Below are positions 1 to 10,500 of a stretch of DNA of 64,000 nt, piece after piece. The stretch's first letter is position 1, and each line of letters starts with the position of its first letter. Origin of the DNA: Shewanella mesophila (GTDB lineage: Bacteria > Pseudomonadota > Gammaproteobacteria > Enterobacterales > Shewanellaceae); contig NZ_CP080421.1 of NCBI RefSeq assembly GCF_019457515.1, positions 3,658,001 to 3,722,000 on the forward strand, given 5' to 3'. The position numbers and the translations under genes were made by a program. Under the pieces are notes generated by a model. That model searched no databases, had not been told where the DNA came from, and saw only the letters and a list, made by a program, of their open reading frames with translations.

Positions 1-234
1 CGGCTTAGCATCAGCGTTAAGCAACTCGTTGTCGTACTTGCCGCTAGAGCGTTGATAAGCAGTAATGCTATCGGTGAAAGTAAAGGCATCAGAGCCTGTA
101 TTAGTGATCTCAACCGCGCCGACATTGGCATCGGTGCTTTGGGTCATTTCGGTGATCAGCAGATCTTCAACGCCAGCGAAGGCGCCCATGCTGATGGTAC
201 TGGCAATGGCCAATGATAGGAGACTTTTTTTCAT
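1..234 (-). CDS. secreted protein, N-terminal part only (possible lamin-tail-domain protein)
   Basis: The reading frame starts at the ATG complementary to 232-234 and runs off the left edge of the window, so only 78 residues are visible. The start MKKSLLSLAIASTISMGAFA is a typical Sec signal peptide ending in an AFA cleavage site. The next residues (GVEDLLITEMTQSTDANVGAVEITNTGSD) resemble the first strands of a lamin-tail domain, as found at the N-terminus of ExeM/NucH-type extracellular nucleases of Shewanella. That match is weak because the diagnostic part lies outside the window. It is 33 bp downstream of the porin gene on the same strand, with no clear terminator between them, so co-transcription is possible. 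Confidence 0.6.
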   Translation of the reverse strand, partial: MKKSLLSLAIASTISMGAFAGVEDLLITEMTQSTDANVGAVEITNTGSDAFTFTDSITAYQRSSGKYDNELLNADAKP

Positions 235-267
235 AGTAAACTCTATAAAAGTTGAATTCAATTCGGA

Positions 268-1320
268 CTAAAAATACATACGCGCATAAGCGTAAGCTGC
301 CTCTGGGGCCTCGCCTACTCTGCCTTCTAGTGATAGAACGATGTCACGAGCTGGACGATAGTTGAAACCTAAACTGGCCCAACGACGCTCTTTTCCGTAC
401 TCTGGAGGCAACTCCGAATAGTCATAGTTCGGACCGATCAGATCCCAGCCCTCGTATTCTTCATGGTTTACAGAGCTGATGATTTCCCAGTGTTCATTCC
501 AATCGTACTTGGCAGTGAGCGTTAGTCCTTGGTTGCGGAAAGTCTGGTAATCTAGGTGTACATCGCCGCCCTTACGTGTAGACAAGTCTTCATCTTCTAA
601 AAAGCCATTGAGACCAATAGACAAATCAGGCATCACTTTCAGGCGTACACCCAAACCTATCTGCTCTTGCTCACCATATTTACTGACGCCGTTGGAACCA
701 CCGCGAGTTTCTAAACCAACTACAACAGATAACAGATCAGACATCCAGCCAACATATCCGTTGACTATGTCACCTTGCAGCGCACCACTCTTGTGTTCAC
801 CATTGTATGAATAAGAAACACCGTAGATCAGATGTTCAAACTTGGCTTGGTATTTAACTGTGTTCTCTTGGTCACCCGCTTCACCGGTTTCAACAGACTT
901 GTTGAAGGTGAAATCACCGAAGTGGTCGTAGTCGTCGAATGCAGTATCGGTCAAGCCTAGCTCGATCCACTGCTGATCGGTTAAGAGATAACCTACGTAC
1001 ATCTTGTCGATGGCCAACTCGAACTCACCATCGCCGCCAAGCCAGTTGCGACGTTGGTAGTCTAGTTCTAGACGATAAGTGAACTGTTGACGTTGACCTT
1101 CTACGCCCATAGTCGCAAAGCTATCATCTACATAGCCCTTGGTTTCGTAGAATTCATCGTGGTTGTAATCTGCATGGGTATCGAAATGCCCACCTACACC
1201 TACTTCGCCATACAAGCGAACATGGTCACCTTGACTGTCGCCATCTAGCGTTACAGCGCTCACTGAACCAGCACTAAACATAGTGACGATAGCGATTGCA
1301 ATTGTTGTTTTTTTTAACAT
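268..1320 (-). CDS. outer-membrane porin (Gram-negative porin family)
   Basis: A 350-residue protein with a Sec signal peptide of about 22 residues ending SVSA. The mature chain is rich in alternating hydrophobic and polar residues and in aromatic girdle residues (Tyr, Trp), and ends in ARMYF; the terminal phenylalanine is the usual outer-membrane assembly signal. It has many acidic residues (for example DDYDHFGDF and EDEDLS), which suggests a cation-preferring pore. Length and layout fit general trimeric porins (Porin_4 type). Substrate cannot be inferred. It is preceded by a long AT-rich non-coding region, so its expression is probably regulated. Confidence 0.75.
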   Translation of the reverse strand: MLKKTTIAIAIVTMFSAGSVSAVTLDGDSQGDHVRLYGEVGVGGHFDTHADYNHDEFYETKGYVDDSFATMGVEGQRQQFTYRLELDYQRRNWLGGDGEFELAIDKMYVGYLLTDQQWIELGLTDTAFDDYDHFGDFTFNKSVETGEAGDQENTVKYQAKFEHLIYGVSYSYNGEHKSGALQGDIVNGYVGWMSDLLSVVVGLETRGGSNGVSKYGEQEQIGLGVRLKVMPDLSIGLNGFLEDEDLSTRKGGDVHLDYQTFRNQGLTLTAKYDWNEHWEIISSVNHEEYEGWDLIGPNYDYSELPPEYGKERRWASLGFNYRPARDIVLSLEGRVGEAPEAAYAYARMYF

Positions 1321-2054
1321 TCCTGTTACTTCCGATTAGAAATTTGTCAGCCTATATTTGAAGGCCAAACTCAAAATTAAAAATGTCTATTAGTAATATC
1401 TTAAACTTCTGGCTGGTCAGATAGGTGGAGAGTTCGATGACGAAATCACCGATACAGTTATTACATACTTCATATATCAACCCCATTTTTTATAATAATG
1501 TCGCTAACTTTCATTAACGCGCGAAGCGATTGTTGCAGAGTTTTATAACAAAAAAAAGAAGGGTTAATCACATTTGGAATGTATAAGCGATTGTTAAACA
1601 AAGGAAAACAGAGCCAGATTGACCACATCAGAGAACGTAGCTAAACTTCAGAAGCAACAAATCCATATAATCAAACACTTAAGCAAGAACAGGGATGCGT
1701 ATTTTTTTGTATAAAATGATGGAAAAATTAAGATGATTTTTTTATGAAAAACTAAATTTTGATCATGAATCTTCGACTACAAGCTAAAAATGGTCAGAAA
1801 AACCCATTTAAAAGCTATAAAGAGGCTTTTAAAAGGCTTTTTATAGAGATAATAGAGACGACCACGAATAACAAAGAGGCGACACAAATCTTGATGATTG
1901 CATCTTTCAAAGGAAACGATGCTGTTAAAGAATAGAGTTCGAAGTGGCTAGATAGGTACCCAGCGCTGCTTTTCAATCTATTCGACACTAAATCTAGATG
2001 ATAGAGTCTTTGAAGCGAGGCTATATTATGGGCTCGTGCCCAAAAGATTCCTTG
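1321..2054. other. 734-bp AT-rich intergenic region without a credible gene
   Basis: No open frame longer than a few dozen codons on either strand resembles a protein I know. The part nearest 1321 must hold the promoter of the porin gene on the minus strand. There are A/T tracts and a weak hairpin near 1813-1846 built from repeats of AGGCTTTT/AAAAGGCT. I cannot assign a function to the middle of the region. Confidence 0.5.
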
Positions 2055-2720
2055 CTAAGTACAAAACTCCAAGTGGCAGGCATTGGCCTGAGACCAGCGT
2101 AGTAGTTCGACTCGATTCCGTGACTGGGTTTTTCTAAAAATAGAGGAGATATGCGCCTTAACCGTGTGCTCACTTATACATAAACGATCGGCTATTTCTT
2201 TGTTTCTTGCGCCGCTGGAGACAAACTGAATGATGGTCCGCTCTCTGCTTGTTAACTTCTGCAACATAGCAACCGTATCTTGGGTCAACTCGATACCACT
2301 ATCTTGCCGGCTCACTAAACGCCTAAATACTTTAGAAATCAACGGACGATCATACCATAACTCGTCACCAACCATCTTACGTAACCCCGTCAGCAACAGG
2401 TCCATGCGCTGATCGGAAAACAACAAGCCTCGCACACCAAGTAACAAGGCCGCTTCAGGCTCTAACGTGCCTCTTTCAACTTGGTAAAGGGCAATCGGCA
2501 CATGGGGTAGTAATCGAGACACAATTAATGGCACACCATTACTGTCTAAAGCGGCACCTTTTTGGGCAACAAGATAAAAACTATTATGATCGCGATCCGG
2601 ATCGAGATCACTCACCAGCTTAGCGATTCGAGTTTTTAAGCCTATTGATTCCGCCAAAACGGCTAAATGGCAAGGGGTGGAGAGCTGATGTAAAAATACT
2701 AATTCGTTGATTCTACTCAT
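2055..2720 (-). CDS. LuxR-type transcriptional regulator, CsgD/VpsT-like
   Basis: A 221-residue protein. Residues about 150-210 form a LuxR/FixJ helix-turn-helix (LTSRERTIIQFVSSG, NKEIADRLCISEHTVKAHIS). The N-terminal 130 residues look like a degenerate receiver: the segment LLLGVRGLLFSDQRMDLLLTG is typical of CsgD and VpsT, and I see no acidic pocket or phospho-acceptor aspartate context. CsgD/VpsT proteins control curli, polysaccharide or biofilm genes, VpsT by binding c-di-GMP. Whether this one does so is unknown. It is monocistronic, with a GGGAGAG ribosome binding site just upstream of the ATG. Confidence 0.75.
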   Translation of the reverse strand: MSRINELVFLHQLSTPCHLAVLAESIGLKTRIAKLVSDLDPDRDHNSFYLVAQKGAALDSNGVPLIVSRLLPHVPIALYQVERGTLEPEAALLLGVRGLLFSDQRMDLLLTGLRKMVGDELWYDRPLISKVFRRLVSRQDSGIELTQDTVAMLQKLTSRERTIIQFVSSGARNKEIADRLCISEHTVKAHISSIFRKTQSRNRVELLRWSQANACHLEFCT

Positions 2721-2974
2721 TAACTTCTCTCCCTGAAAAGTGTTGAATCACATAACTAACCATATTAAGTATGCTATCCCTATCAATCCTAATGATGACT
2801 TATTGACCCATTCTATTCGTCAATTTAATGCGCTAGCCTAACCGATACCAAGTTAGGCCTAGTAGAAAAGTATCGCTATCATACTAACCAAGATTAATAA
2901 TAACAGCTATCACCAATAGTTATAAGAAACAATAAACTTACAACTATTACCAACTAGAAAAGCATTAACTACCG

Positions 2975-3586
2975 CTACCTTCTGCTCGTTTTGAGAGAGG
3001 CTAGCAATCTATCATGCCAGCGAGATAAAACGATCAAGCTAACCACCGCGCCCAACAGTGCCATCGCCATATCTGATTGGGTATCCCACACATAACCTTG
3101 AGTCCCTAAAAAGGATTCTGCATCTTCCCCAGAAAATAGCGCCACCCACCATTCGATAAGCTCATAAAACGCTGAAAACCCAAGAGCGAAACAACAGATT
3201 AAAAAATTACACCAAGCTCCAGGCTTAACCACTTCGAGCCTTAGAAACACTTCGCGAGCAAGCAATGCAGGAATAAAGCCTTGGGCAAAATGTCCTAGCT
3301 TATCGTAGTTATTACGCTCTCCTCCCATGAGCTGAGCGATCCAATCGAATAGCGGAACCTCGGCATAGGTATAGTGACCTCCCACCATTAAAATGACCGC
3401 GTGGATCAAAATTAGCCCATAGGCTAATGAGGTCAAAGGGAAGCGTTTACGGGTAAAAAATAGCACAGGTAAAGCGATCAACGCAGGCACAACTTCTAAA
3501 AACCAAGTGAAGTTATCTTTAGGCTCAATACCCGACCAGATAAGCACGGCAAAGAAAATTGTGAGCCAGATAGTGCTTTTATTCAA
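2975..3586 (-). CDS. YjdF-like membrane protein (DUF2238)
   Basis: A 203-residue integral membrane protein with about six hydrophobic helices (residues 7-20, 30-45, 55-72, 105-118, 126-148 and 170-188). It carries the family hallmarks YDKLGHFAQGF (about 94-104) and FYELIEWW (about 140-147), in which the conserved His and Glu residues lie close to membrane ends. The family is widespread in Proteobacteria and has no established function. It diverges from serA. Confidence 0.8.
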   Translation of the reverse strand: MNKSTIWLTIFFAVLIWSGIEPKDNFTWFLEVVPALIALPVLFFTRKRFPLTSLAYGLILIHAVILMVGGHYTYAEVPLFDWIAQLMGGERNNYDKLGHFAQGFIPALLAREVFLRLEVVKPGAWCNFLICCFALGFSAFYELIEWWVALFSGEDAESFLGTQGYVWDTQSDMAMALLGAVVSLIVLSRWHDRLLASLKTSRR

Positions 3587-3646
3587 AATTGAAACTCCTT
3601 AGATGATATTGTTTTAATATCAGAATAATAACTTTAGCCATCTAGC

Positions 3647-3684
3647 CCTCCACACTGACTAAAAAAGGTGCTATTTTGTGGAGG
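3647..3684 (+). promoter_or_regulatory. inverted repeat in the serA leader
   Basis: CCTCCACA at 3647-3654 is the exact reverse complement of TGTGGAGG at 3677-3684, so the region 70-105 bp upstream of serA could form a hairpin or be a protein-binding dyad. There is no T tract, so it is not a simple terminator. It could belong to the promoter region of either serA or the divergent YjdF-like gene. Confidence 0.3.
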
Positions 3685-3752
3685 CTTTGGCAGTCAACAA
3701 TCAAAATAATTACCACATAATAGCAACAACCGACAAAGAGGGTACCTAAATC

Positions 3753-4982
3753 ATGGCGAAACACTCGCTGGACAAGGATAAGATCAAGATCCTGCTGTTG
3801 GAAGGCGTCCACCAATCTGCGGTAGATGTGTTCAAACGAGCAGGTTACAGCAACATTGAATATCACAAAGCATCACTGGGTGAGGAGGAGTTACTCGCCA
3901 CAATCAAAGATGCTCACTTTGTCGGTATTCGCTCGCGTACCCAACTAACTCAATCTGTACTTAACCATGCAGAAAAACTGGTCAGTATCGGTTGCTTCTG
4001 TATCGGCACCAATCAGGTCGATCTCTCTGCAGCTGAAAAACTGGGCATCCCAGTGTTTAATGCCCCCTTCTCAAATACTCGAAGTGTGGCAGAACTGGTA
4101 TTAGGTGAGATCATCATGCTGTTTCGTGGAATTCCACAGCGTAATGCTTTAGCCCATCGTGGCGGCTGGTTAAAGAGCGCTTCGGGTAGCTTTGAGGCTC
4201 GTGGTAAGACCTTAGGTGTGATCGGTTATGGTCACATAGGGACTCAGCTCGGCATCTTAGCTGAAACCTTAGGTATGAGAGTGATCTTCTTCGATATTGA
4301 AGATAAGTTGCCATTAGGTAATGCGCAACAGGTGCATTCTATGGAGCAGTTGTTATCGCTATCGGATGTAGTCAGTCTGCATGTTCCTGAAACACCACAA
4401 ACTAAGAATATGATTGCCGAAGATGAATTGGCTTGTATGCGCGCGGGCAGCATCTTAATCAATGCTTCTCGTGGCACAGTGGTCGACATCGATGCCCTAG
4501 CGAAAGCGATCCGCAGTGAACATATTGCTGGCGCTGCCATCGATGTATTTCCTGTCGAGCCAAAATCAAATGATGATGAGTTCGTCAGCCCGCTTCGTGG
4601 ACTAGATAACGTGCTGCTAACGCCTCATGTTGGCGGCAGTACCCAAGAAGCACAGGAAAATATCGGCATCGAAGTGGCTGGTAAGCTCGCGAAATACTCT
4701 GACAATGGCTCAACCATGACAGCAGTTAACTTCCCAGAGGTTTCACTAGCGCAGCATAAAGATGCTTCACGCTTGCTGCATATTCACCATAACCGCCCAG
4801 GTATCTTAATTAAGATTAACCAAGCGTTCGCAGAGAAAGGCATTAACATCGCCGCCCAATACCTGCAAACCACGGCAGAGATAGGTTATGTGGTGATGGA
4901 AGTCGACTCAGACCAAGCTGATGAGGCTCTCGAAGAGATGAAAGCTATCGAAGGAACTATCAGAGCGCGCCTACTGCACTAA
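3753..4982 (+). CDS. serA: D-3-phosphoglycerate dehydrogenase
   Basis: A 409-residue cytosolic enzyme that oxidises 3-phosphoglycerate to 3-phosphohydroxypyruvate with NAD, the first step of serine synthesis. The Rossmann motif GVIGYGHIGTQLG is near residue 155, the active-site Arg lies in NASRGTVVD (about 237), and the catalytic His is in TPHVGGST (about 290). An ACT domain fills residues about 338-409 and is the usual site of serine feedback inhibition. Length and architecture match the E. coli-type enzyme. It is a single gene ending in a strong terminator. Confidence 0.97.
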   Translation: MAKHSLDKDKIKILLLEGVHQSAVDVFKRAGYSNIEYHKASLGEEELLATIKDAHFVGIRSRTQLTQSVLNHAEKLVSIGCFCIGTNQVDLSAAEKLGIPVFNAPFSNTRSVAELVLGEIIMLFRGIPQRNALAHRGGWLKSASGSFEARGKTLGVIGYGHIGTQLGILAETLGMRVIFFDIEDKLPLGNAQQVHSMEQLLSLSDVVSLHVPETPQTKNMIAEDELACMRAGSILINASRGTVVDIDALAKAIRSEHIAGAAIDVFPVEPKSNDDEFVSPLRGLDNVLLTPHVGGSTQEAQENIGIEVAGKLAKYSDNGSTMTAVNFPEVSLAQHKDASRLLHIHHNRPGILIKINQAFAEKGINIAAQYLQTTAEIGYVVMEVDSDQADEALEEMKAIEGTIRARLLH

Positions 4983-5006
4983 TTCTTACATCGATATCCA
5001 ACACAA

Positions 5007-5036
5007 AAGACGCATCCGATAGGGTGCGTCTTTTTT
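5007..5036 (+). terminator. rho-independent terminator of serA
   Basis: An 11-bp stem (AAGACGCATCC / GGGTGCGTCTT, with one T-G pair) around a GATA loop is followed directly by a T run. It begins 25 bp after the serA stop codon. Confidence 0.9.
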
Positions 5037-5045
5037 AATCTCAAC

Positions 5046-5217
5046 TCACTGTTCCATGACTGACTTGCTCACATTCATCGCTTTAACAATAGCTCTGGTC
5101 AATGACCAATTGAACAGCTTCAAGTCGCAACTCTGGGCTATATGTAGGTCTAGCTCTCGTTGTCATAATGCCACCGGTTAAATACAAAAGTGATGATATC
5201 ACCTCTAATCAGGTGGC
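5046..5217 (-). pseudogene. remnant of an IS3-family element (orfA start)
   Basis: On the minus strand an ATG complementary to 5164-5166 opens MTTRARPTYSPELRLEAVQL, the typical N-terminus of an IS3-family OrfA. After ...VIDQSYC a stop appears. Shifting frame gives VKAMNVSKSVMEQ and another stop, so the helix-turn-helix region continues with a small deletion and then ends. The bases to about 5217 probably include the left end of the element (dyad around GGTGATATCATC). No OrfB or right end is present. This is a decayed fragment lying between serA and ygfZ. Confidence 0.65.
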
Positions 5218-5338
5218 CAAATTCACCAAACGACTACATCCCCCTTTAAATTGGATTAAACGCCCATATATTTATGAGTAATAAACCATTAAGGTTACAA
5301 TCGAATACTATCTCCATGCCAACGCCTAGGAACATGAT

Positions 5339-6301
5339 ATGACACTTACCGTTTCCCAACCTCAGTGGAGTGTAACTGAGGAGATCCCCGAACTCGTTTT
5401 TTGTAATCTTTCCCACTTAGGCCTACTTAGTGTCACTGGCGAACAGGGTCGTAGCTTTATCCATGGTCAAGTGACTACAGATATCAGTTCACTTAGCGCC
5501 GACCAATGGATGTGGGGCGCCCACTGCGATCCCAAGGGTAAGATGCTTGCAAGCTTCAGAGCCTTTAGCATAAATGATGCATTGATGCTGATGATGCCTA
5601 AAGACACTTTAGCCGCAGATTTACCCCAACTGGCCAAATATGCCGTATTTAGCAAAGCCGACCTTGTTGATGCAAGCGATAGTTGGATCATATTAGGCGT
5701 TGCCGGACAAGACGCCAATACCTGGGTTGAAACCCAGTTTGGTGAGGTCTTAGAGCCTGTTACCGCTATATCTAATGGCGTTATTGTGAAAGATGGCGAG
5801 CGCTACATTATAGTCCTTGCTGCCGAAACCAGCGATGCCATAATCGATAAACTAGAACAACCTATCTACGCAAGCAGCGTTTGGCAAAGCATAGAGATTA
5901 AAGCAGGATATCCCAATATCGCTGCAGTTCATCAAGGCCAGTTTGTGCCTCAGATGTGTAATCTACAAGCCGTCAATGGAATCAGCTTTAATAAAGGCTG
6001 TTACATGGGCCAAGAAACGGTTGCTCGGATGAAATATCGTGGGGGTAATAAGCGCGCGCTCTATATTTTGACGGGAACATCCAAGAACCCAATCTCCCTC
6101 GAGAGCCAGCTCGAATTAGCCTTGGAAGCGGGTTTCAAAAAAACTGGGACAATTATCGAGTATGCCCAATCGGGAGAACAGCTGGTATTAACGGCTGTAC
6201 TCCCCAATGATACTACTGACGCTGCGGTACTTCGTTTTGCTGATGATGAAACATCAAGCCTGTCGATTCAGCCACTGCCCTACGCCCTCGATGACGAATA
6301 A
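5339..6301 (+). CDS. ygfZ: folate-dependent YgfZ/GcvT-like protein
   Basis: A 320-residue protein of the YgfZ family, which binds tetrahydrofolate and supports the maintenance of certain Fe-S enzymes such as MiaB. The signature K-G-C-Y-x-G-Q-E is present at about 219-226 (NKGCYMGQETVARM), including the functional cysteine. The N-terminal motif FIHGQVTTDIS is also typical. It stands alone and is convergent with the HD-GYP gene; both share the terminator at 6333-6356. Confidence 0.93.
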   Translation: MTLTVSQPQWSVTEEIPELVFCNLSHLGLLSVTGEQGRSFIHGQVTTDISSLSADQWMWGAHCDPKGKMLASFRAFSINDALMLMMPKDTLAADLPQLAKYAVFSKADLVDASDSWIILGVAGQDANTWVETQFGEVLEPVTAISNGVIVKDGERYIIVLAAETSDAIIDKLEQPIYASSVWQSIEIKAGYPNIAAVHQGQFVPQMCNLQAVNGISFNKGCYMGQETVARMKYRGGNKRALYILTGTSKNPISLESQLELALEAGFKKTGTIIEYAQSGEQLVLTAVLPNDTTDAAVLRFADDETSSLSIQPLPYALDDE

Positions 6302-6332
6302 CTTTCAGCATTAATCTAATACAGACCAAGAT

Positions 6333-6356
6333 AAAAGGCGCATTAAGCGCCTTTTT
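6333..6356. terminator. bidirectional terminator between ygfZ and the HD-GYP gene
   Basis: AAAAGGCGC pairs perfectly with GCGCCTTTT across a 5-base loop. The run of A on one side and T on the other lets it work on both strands, which fits its position between convergent genes. Confidence 0.85.
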
Positions 6357-6383
6357 CACTATTCCCATGACATCCAATAAGCG

Positions 6384-7403
6384 CTATTCAGATTCGTTAT
6401 GGGCATCACGGATTTTTACCGCTTCATCTAAAATGGCGCTAAAATGGACCACCAGATCAGGATCAAAATGCTTGCCCGACTCACTCTCGATTAAGTTCAT
6501 GGTGTCTTCAATTGTCCATGCTTTCTTATAAGGCCGAATGGAGGTGAGTGCATCAAATACATCGGCAATCGCCACTATACGTCCCTCTAATGGAATATCT
6601 TCTCCCGACAATCCATTAGGATAACCAGAACCATCCCATTTTTCATGATGACTAAGGGCAATTCTTTTGGCCATTTCAAGTAAAGGATCATTATGATCGC
6701 CGATGATCTCTGCACCTATTTCGGCGTGGCGTTGCATCTCTATCCATTCATCTTTATCTAACTTAGCAGGCTTTTTCAAAATTGAATCTGGTGTACCTAT
6801 TTTACCTATATCGTGCATCGGCGCCGCATTGTAAATAAGTTCACAGAACTTATCGGGTAAGCCTGCTTGCTGTGCTAATAGCTTGGCATAATGGCTCATG
6901 CGTATAACATGCAAACCCGTTTCATTATCCTTGTATTCAGCCGCCCGTCCAAGTCGACGGATGATCTCAAAACGAGTCTCTTCGAGCTCTTTCGTCCGAG
7001 ATTTAACCTCCTCTTCTAACAAACGTTTTTGATCATACAACGCTAAATGAGTTTTTACTCGAGCCTTTACTACGGGTGCACTTACTGGCTTAGTGATGTA
7101 ATCGACCGCGCCAAGTTCAAACCCTTGGGTCTCATCGGCAACCTCGGCTAATGCGGTAACGAAAATAACGGGAATATGACTCGTTAGGGGATCTTGCTTA
7201 AGGCGTTGACACACTTCATAGCCGTTCATGCCTGGCATCATCACATCAAGCAAGATGAGATCGGGGGCGCTCTTGTTTGCCAGCGCTAAAGCTTTCGGGC
7301 CATCAATGGCCACTTTGACCTTATAATCCCCCCCTAAAATCCCAACCAAAATATCGATATTTTCAGGGGTGTCATCTACAACCAGAATCGTAGCATTGTC
7401 CAT
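6384..7403 (-). CDS. response regulator with HD-GYP c-di-GMP phosphodiesterase domain
   Basis: A receiver domain occupies residues about 5-120, with the phospho-acceptor Asp in LILLDVMMPG near 51 and the switch Lys in DYITKPVS. A short coiled coil (about 125-150) leads to an HD-GYP domain (about 150-325) with all hallmarks: HDIGK (about 196), the HAEIGAEI helix and HHEKWDGSGYPNG. It should hydrolyse c-di-GMP when phosphorylated, as RpfG does. Start: an upstream in-frame ATG at 7410-7412 sits only one base from AAAGGAG, whereas the ATG at 7401-7403 is 10 bases away, so the second is chosen. It is downstream of, and probably paired with, the hybrid kinase. Confidence 0.92.
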   Translation of the reverse strand: MDNATILVVDDTPENIDILVGILGGDYKVKVAIDGPKALALANKSAPDLILLDVMMPGMNGYEVCQRLKQDPLTSHIPVIFVTALAEVADETQGFELGAVDYITKPVSAPVVKARVKTHLALYDQKRLLEEEVKSRTKELEETRFEIIRRLGRAAEYKDNETGLHVIRMSHYAKLLAQQAGLPDKFCELIYNAAPMHDIGKIGTPDSILKKPAKLDKDEWIEMQRHAEIGAEIIGDHNDPLLEMAKRIALSHHEKWDGSGYPNGLSGEDIPLEGRIVAIADVFDALTSIRPYKKAWTIEDTMNLIESESGKHFDPDLVVHFSAILDEAVKIRDAHNESE

Positions 7404-7521
7404 GAAACTCATTCTCCTTTGAGTGCAAAAAAACCGAATCAGACTGATCTCAGTATAGTCACCAATACTTGATGACTTTGTTCAATTCCACGTGATTTAT
7501 AGCTACAACCATCAACTCAGC

Positions 7522-10500
7522 TTATTGATCGTGGGCGAAGTACTCTTCAATCAACTCCGCGGCCTCATCGAATTGGTAGCCATTGACCATAGCGACCGCC
7601 GGACTGATTTTTTGCCACATTGCAGCGGGGATCCCCTCTTTAATCTGATTCATCTTATCTACAGCACTAGAGTCAGCATCTTCTAGCATATCGAGCAGCT
7701 CCCGAATCGCTTGACTTAACTCACTATCTGACATCAACGGTTTGTCTGATGCGGCATCATCGGGCGCATCTTGTTGCTGATGCGATATCCACTCAGAGAT
7801 GGCTTCACATATCGATGTAACTAGCTCAGACAAAGTCGCTAGCTCAGCAGAAATATCAGCTTTCTCCGAAGTCACCAGCTTGGCTTCGATCTCTTTCGCC
7901 AGTTCGACCAATTTGGGACTGCAAAGATTCCCTGACACGCCCTTAAGAGTATGGGCGTAACGAATAGCGTCATCGACGCGTCCCTGACTTAAGGCTAAGT
8001 CTATCTCTTCGGCAACATGCATCTGACCAGAATAGAAACGCTCAAATATTCTCCGGTACAGCCTTACTGAGCTTTGGACTAACTGCAGTCCCTTGTCGAT
8101 ATCTATGGCTTCGTGCTGCGGCCAAAACAGCATAGACTCCTCATGGACATTCGCTGCAATATCCTTATCACTAATCGCCTGCGAGCCATCACCTAAATAC
8201 TCAATTAAGGTCTTATAGAGCAGGGAAACCTCTATTGGCTTAGCAATATGGTCATTCATCCCTGAGCGCAAACACATCTCTTTGTCACCCGCCATAGCAT
8301 TAGCTGTCATGGCGATCACAGGAAGGGATTCAAACTGGGGATTTTTACGCAGTGCTTCTGTTGTTTGGTAACCATCCATAACCGGCATCTGGCAATCCAT
8401 TAACACCAAGTCAAAACTCTGCATGGCCAGTTTCTCTAGCGCAATTTGGCCATTTTCGGCAATCGATAATATCACCCCAACCTGCTCCAGAAACTCGGTC
8501 GCGACCTCCTGATTCATCTCATTGTCTTCGACTAATAAGATACGCTTACCCTTAAGTTGTGAAAGCACCTCTTTACTGATATCGACACCTCTGCGGCGCA
8601 CAGGCATGGCACCATTCTTGCCCAAAGACAACATGATGCCATCGAGTAAACGTGAGGCACTGATAGGTTTAGTGATATATCCAGATATCCCACTGCTCTC
8701 TATCTTATCGATAAACTCGGCATTGGCATGAGCTGAGACGATCAATAATTTAGGTGGATTCTCGATCTGATTTAAGATCTTTTCCGATGTCTCTAAACCA
8801 TCCATTTCTGGCATACGCCAATCAATCAACGCCATGGGGTAATGCACCTGCTCACAGCGAGAGATGGCTTCGGCACCACTTCGCACCGTATCCACCTCAA
8901 AGCCCATGCTTTCTAAGGTAGTACGTAAAATATCGCGCGCTGTCGCATTGTCATCGGCCACCAAGATCTTCATCCCTTCTAGCTCTTGCTCAGCCTTTAA
9001 CAGTTGACTGTCGGCGACTTTAAAGCGCACCGAAAAGAAGAAGGTGCTGCCATTACCAAATTGGCTTTCGACCCCAATTTCACCGCCCATCAACTCGACC
9101 AATTGTTTGCAAATGGCCAACCCTAATCCGGTGCCACCGTACTTACGGGTCGTCGAGGTATCGGCCTGACTGAATGACTTAAACAATTTACTACGTTGCT
9201 CTTCGGTCAAACCGATGCCATTGTCGCGAACACTAAATCGCAACACGATATCGTCTTCGACTCGCTCTAGCTGACTAATCGACAGCAAGACTTCGCCCTG
9301 TTCGGTGAACTTAATCGCGTTGTTCATTAGGTTGATCAGCACCTGACTCAAGCGCAACGGATCACCTTCGAGATGCCTTGGGATATTGGGCGCGACTGCA
9401 AACAACAGCTCCAGCTGTTTATCGGCGGCTTTTACTGAGAACATATCGCTAAGATCTTCAAGCATGGTATCGAGTTGAAACGGTATCGATTCGATATCTA
9501 ACTTACCCGCCTCAATCTTAGAGAAATCCAAAATATCATTGATGATCCCCAGCAATGATTTAGATGCGCGATCAATCTTCTGTATGTAATTTTGCTGTTT
9601 CTGATCCAACTCGGTCTGCAAACATAACTGAGACATGCCGATGATGGCGTTCATGGGGGTGCGGATCTCATGGGACATATTGGCCAGAAAATCACTCTTA
9701 GCCTTACTAGCCGCATCGGCAACATCTTTAGCCTCTCTTAACTCCTCAGATATCGCTTTCAGCGAGGTGATATTCGCCATGGACAAGACGGCTGAATTGA
9801 TATTGCCTTGTTTGTCTTGCAGCCAAGTGACTGTGATATCCATCCACATCAATTCACCACTGCGATTGACTAATCTTATTTCGCCAGAAATGCTGTCACC
9901 GCCCTTTTCGACTCTCTCACGTAATAGCGCCTTAGCATCAGCACGGCCTTCGGGATGTTGGCAATCAAAGAATGAGGTCCCCTTGAGATCGGCTACAGAT
10001 AACTGCATATATTGGCTAAACTGCTCGTTACAATCGATAATGACTCCGCGGTCGTCAATATTAACAATGCCGATACCCGCATGATCAAACAGGGCTCTAA
10101 AATGAGCTTCTCGGTTCGCAAGCTCCCTATCTAACTGTTTACGCTCTGTAACATCCATGAGGTAACCATTCCATAGTAGGCTACCATCCTCCTGATAACT
10201 GCCATGAGCCCCCGCTTGCAACCAGCGAACATCTCCTGTTGGATGGTTATATCTAAACTCCTCTATCCATTTTAATCCTTCACTACTTTGACCCGACAGC
10301 AATTGGATAATATGCGGCCGTTCCTTTTCAACGATGCAATTAGCAACAAGGTTAAAGTTATGGATGGCTTGGTCTCGATGGAAACCTAAGGTGGTGATGC
10401 ATGCACTGGATAGGAAGGTAAATTTACGTTCCTTATTGGATATCCAACGTAATTGATACACAGTACTAGGTATTGATTCGGTAATGGTTTCCAGTTGGCG

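Noticed and set aside
3587-3752. Possible riboswitch in the serA leader
   Set aside because: Only a simple dyad is present; I see no glycine or other known riboswitch core.
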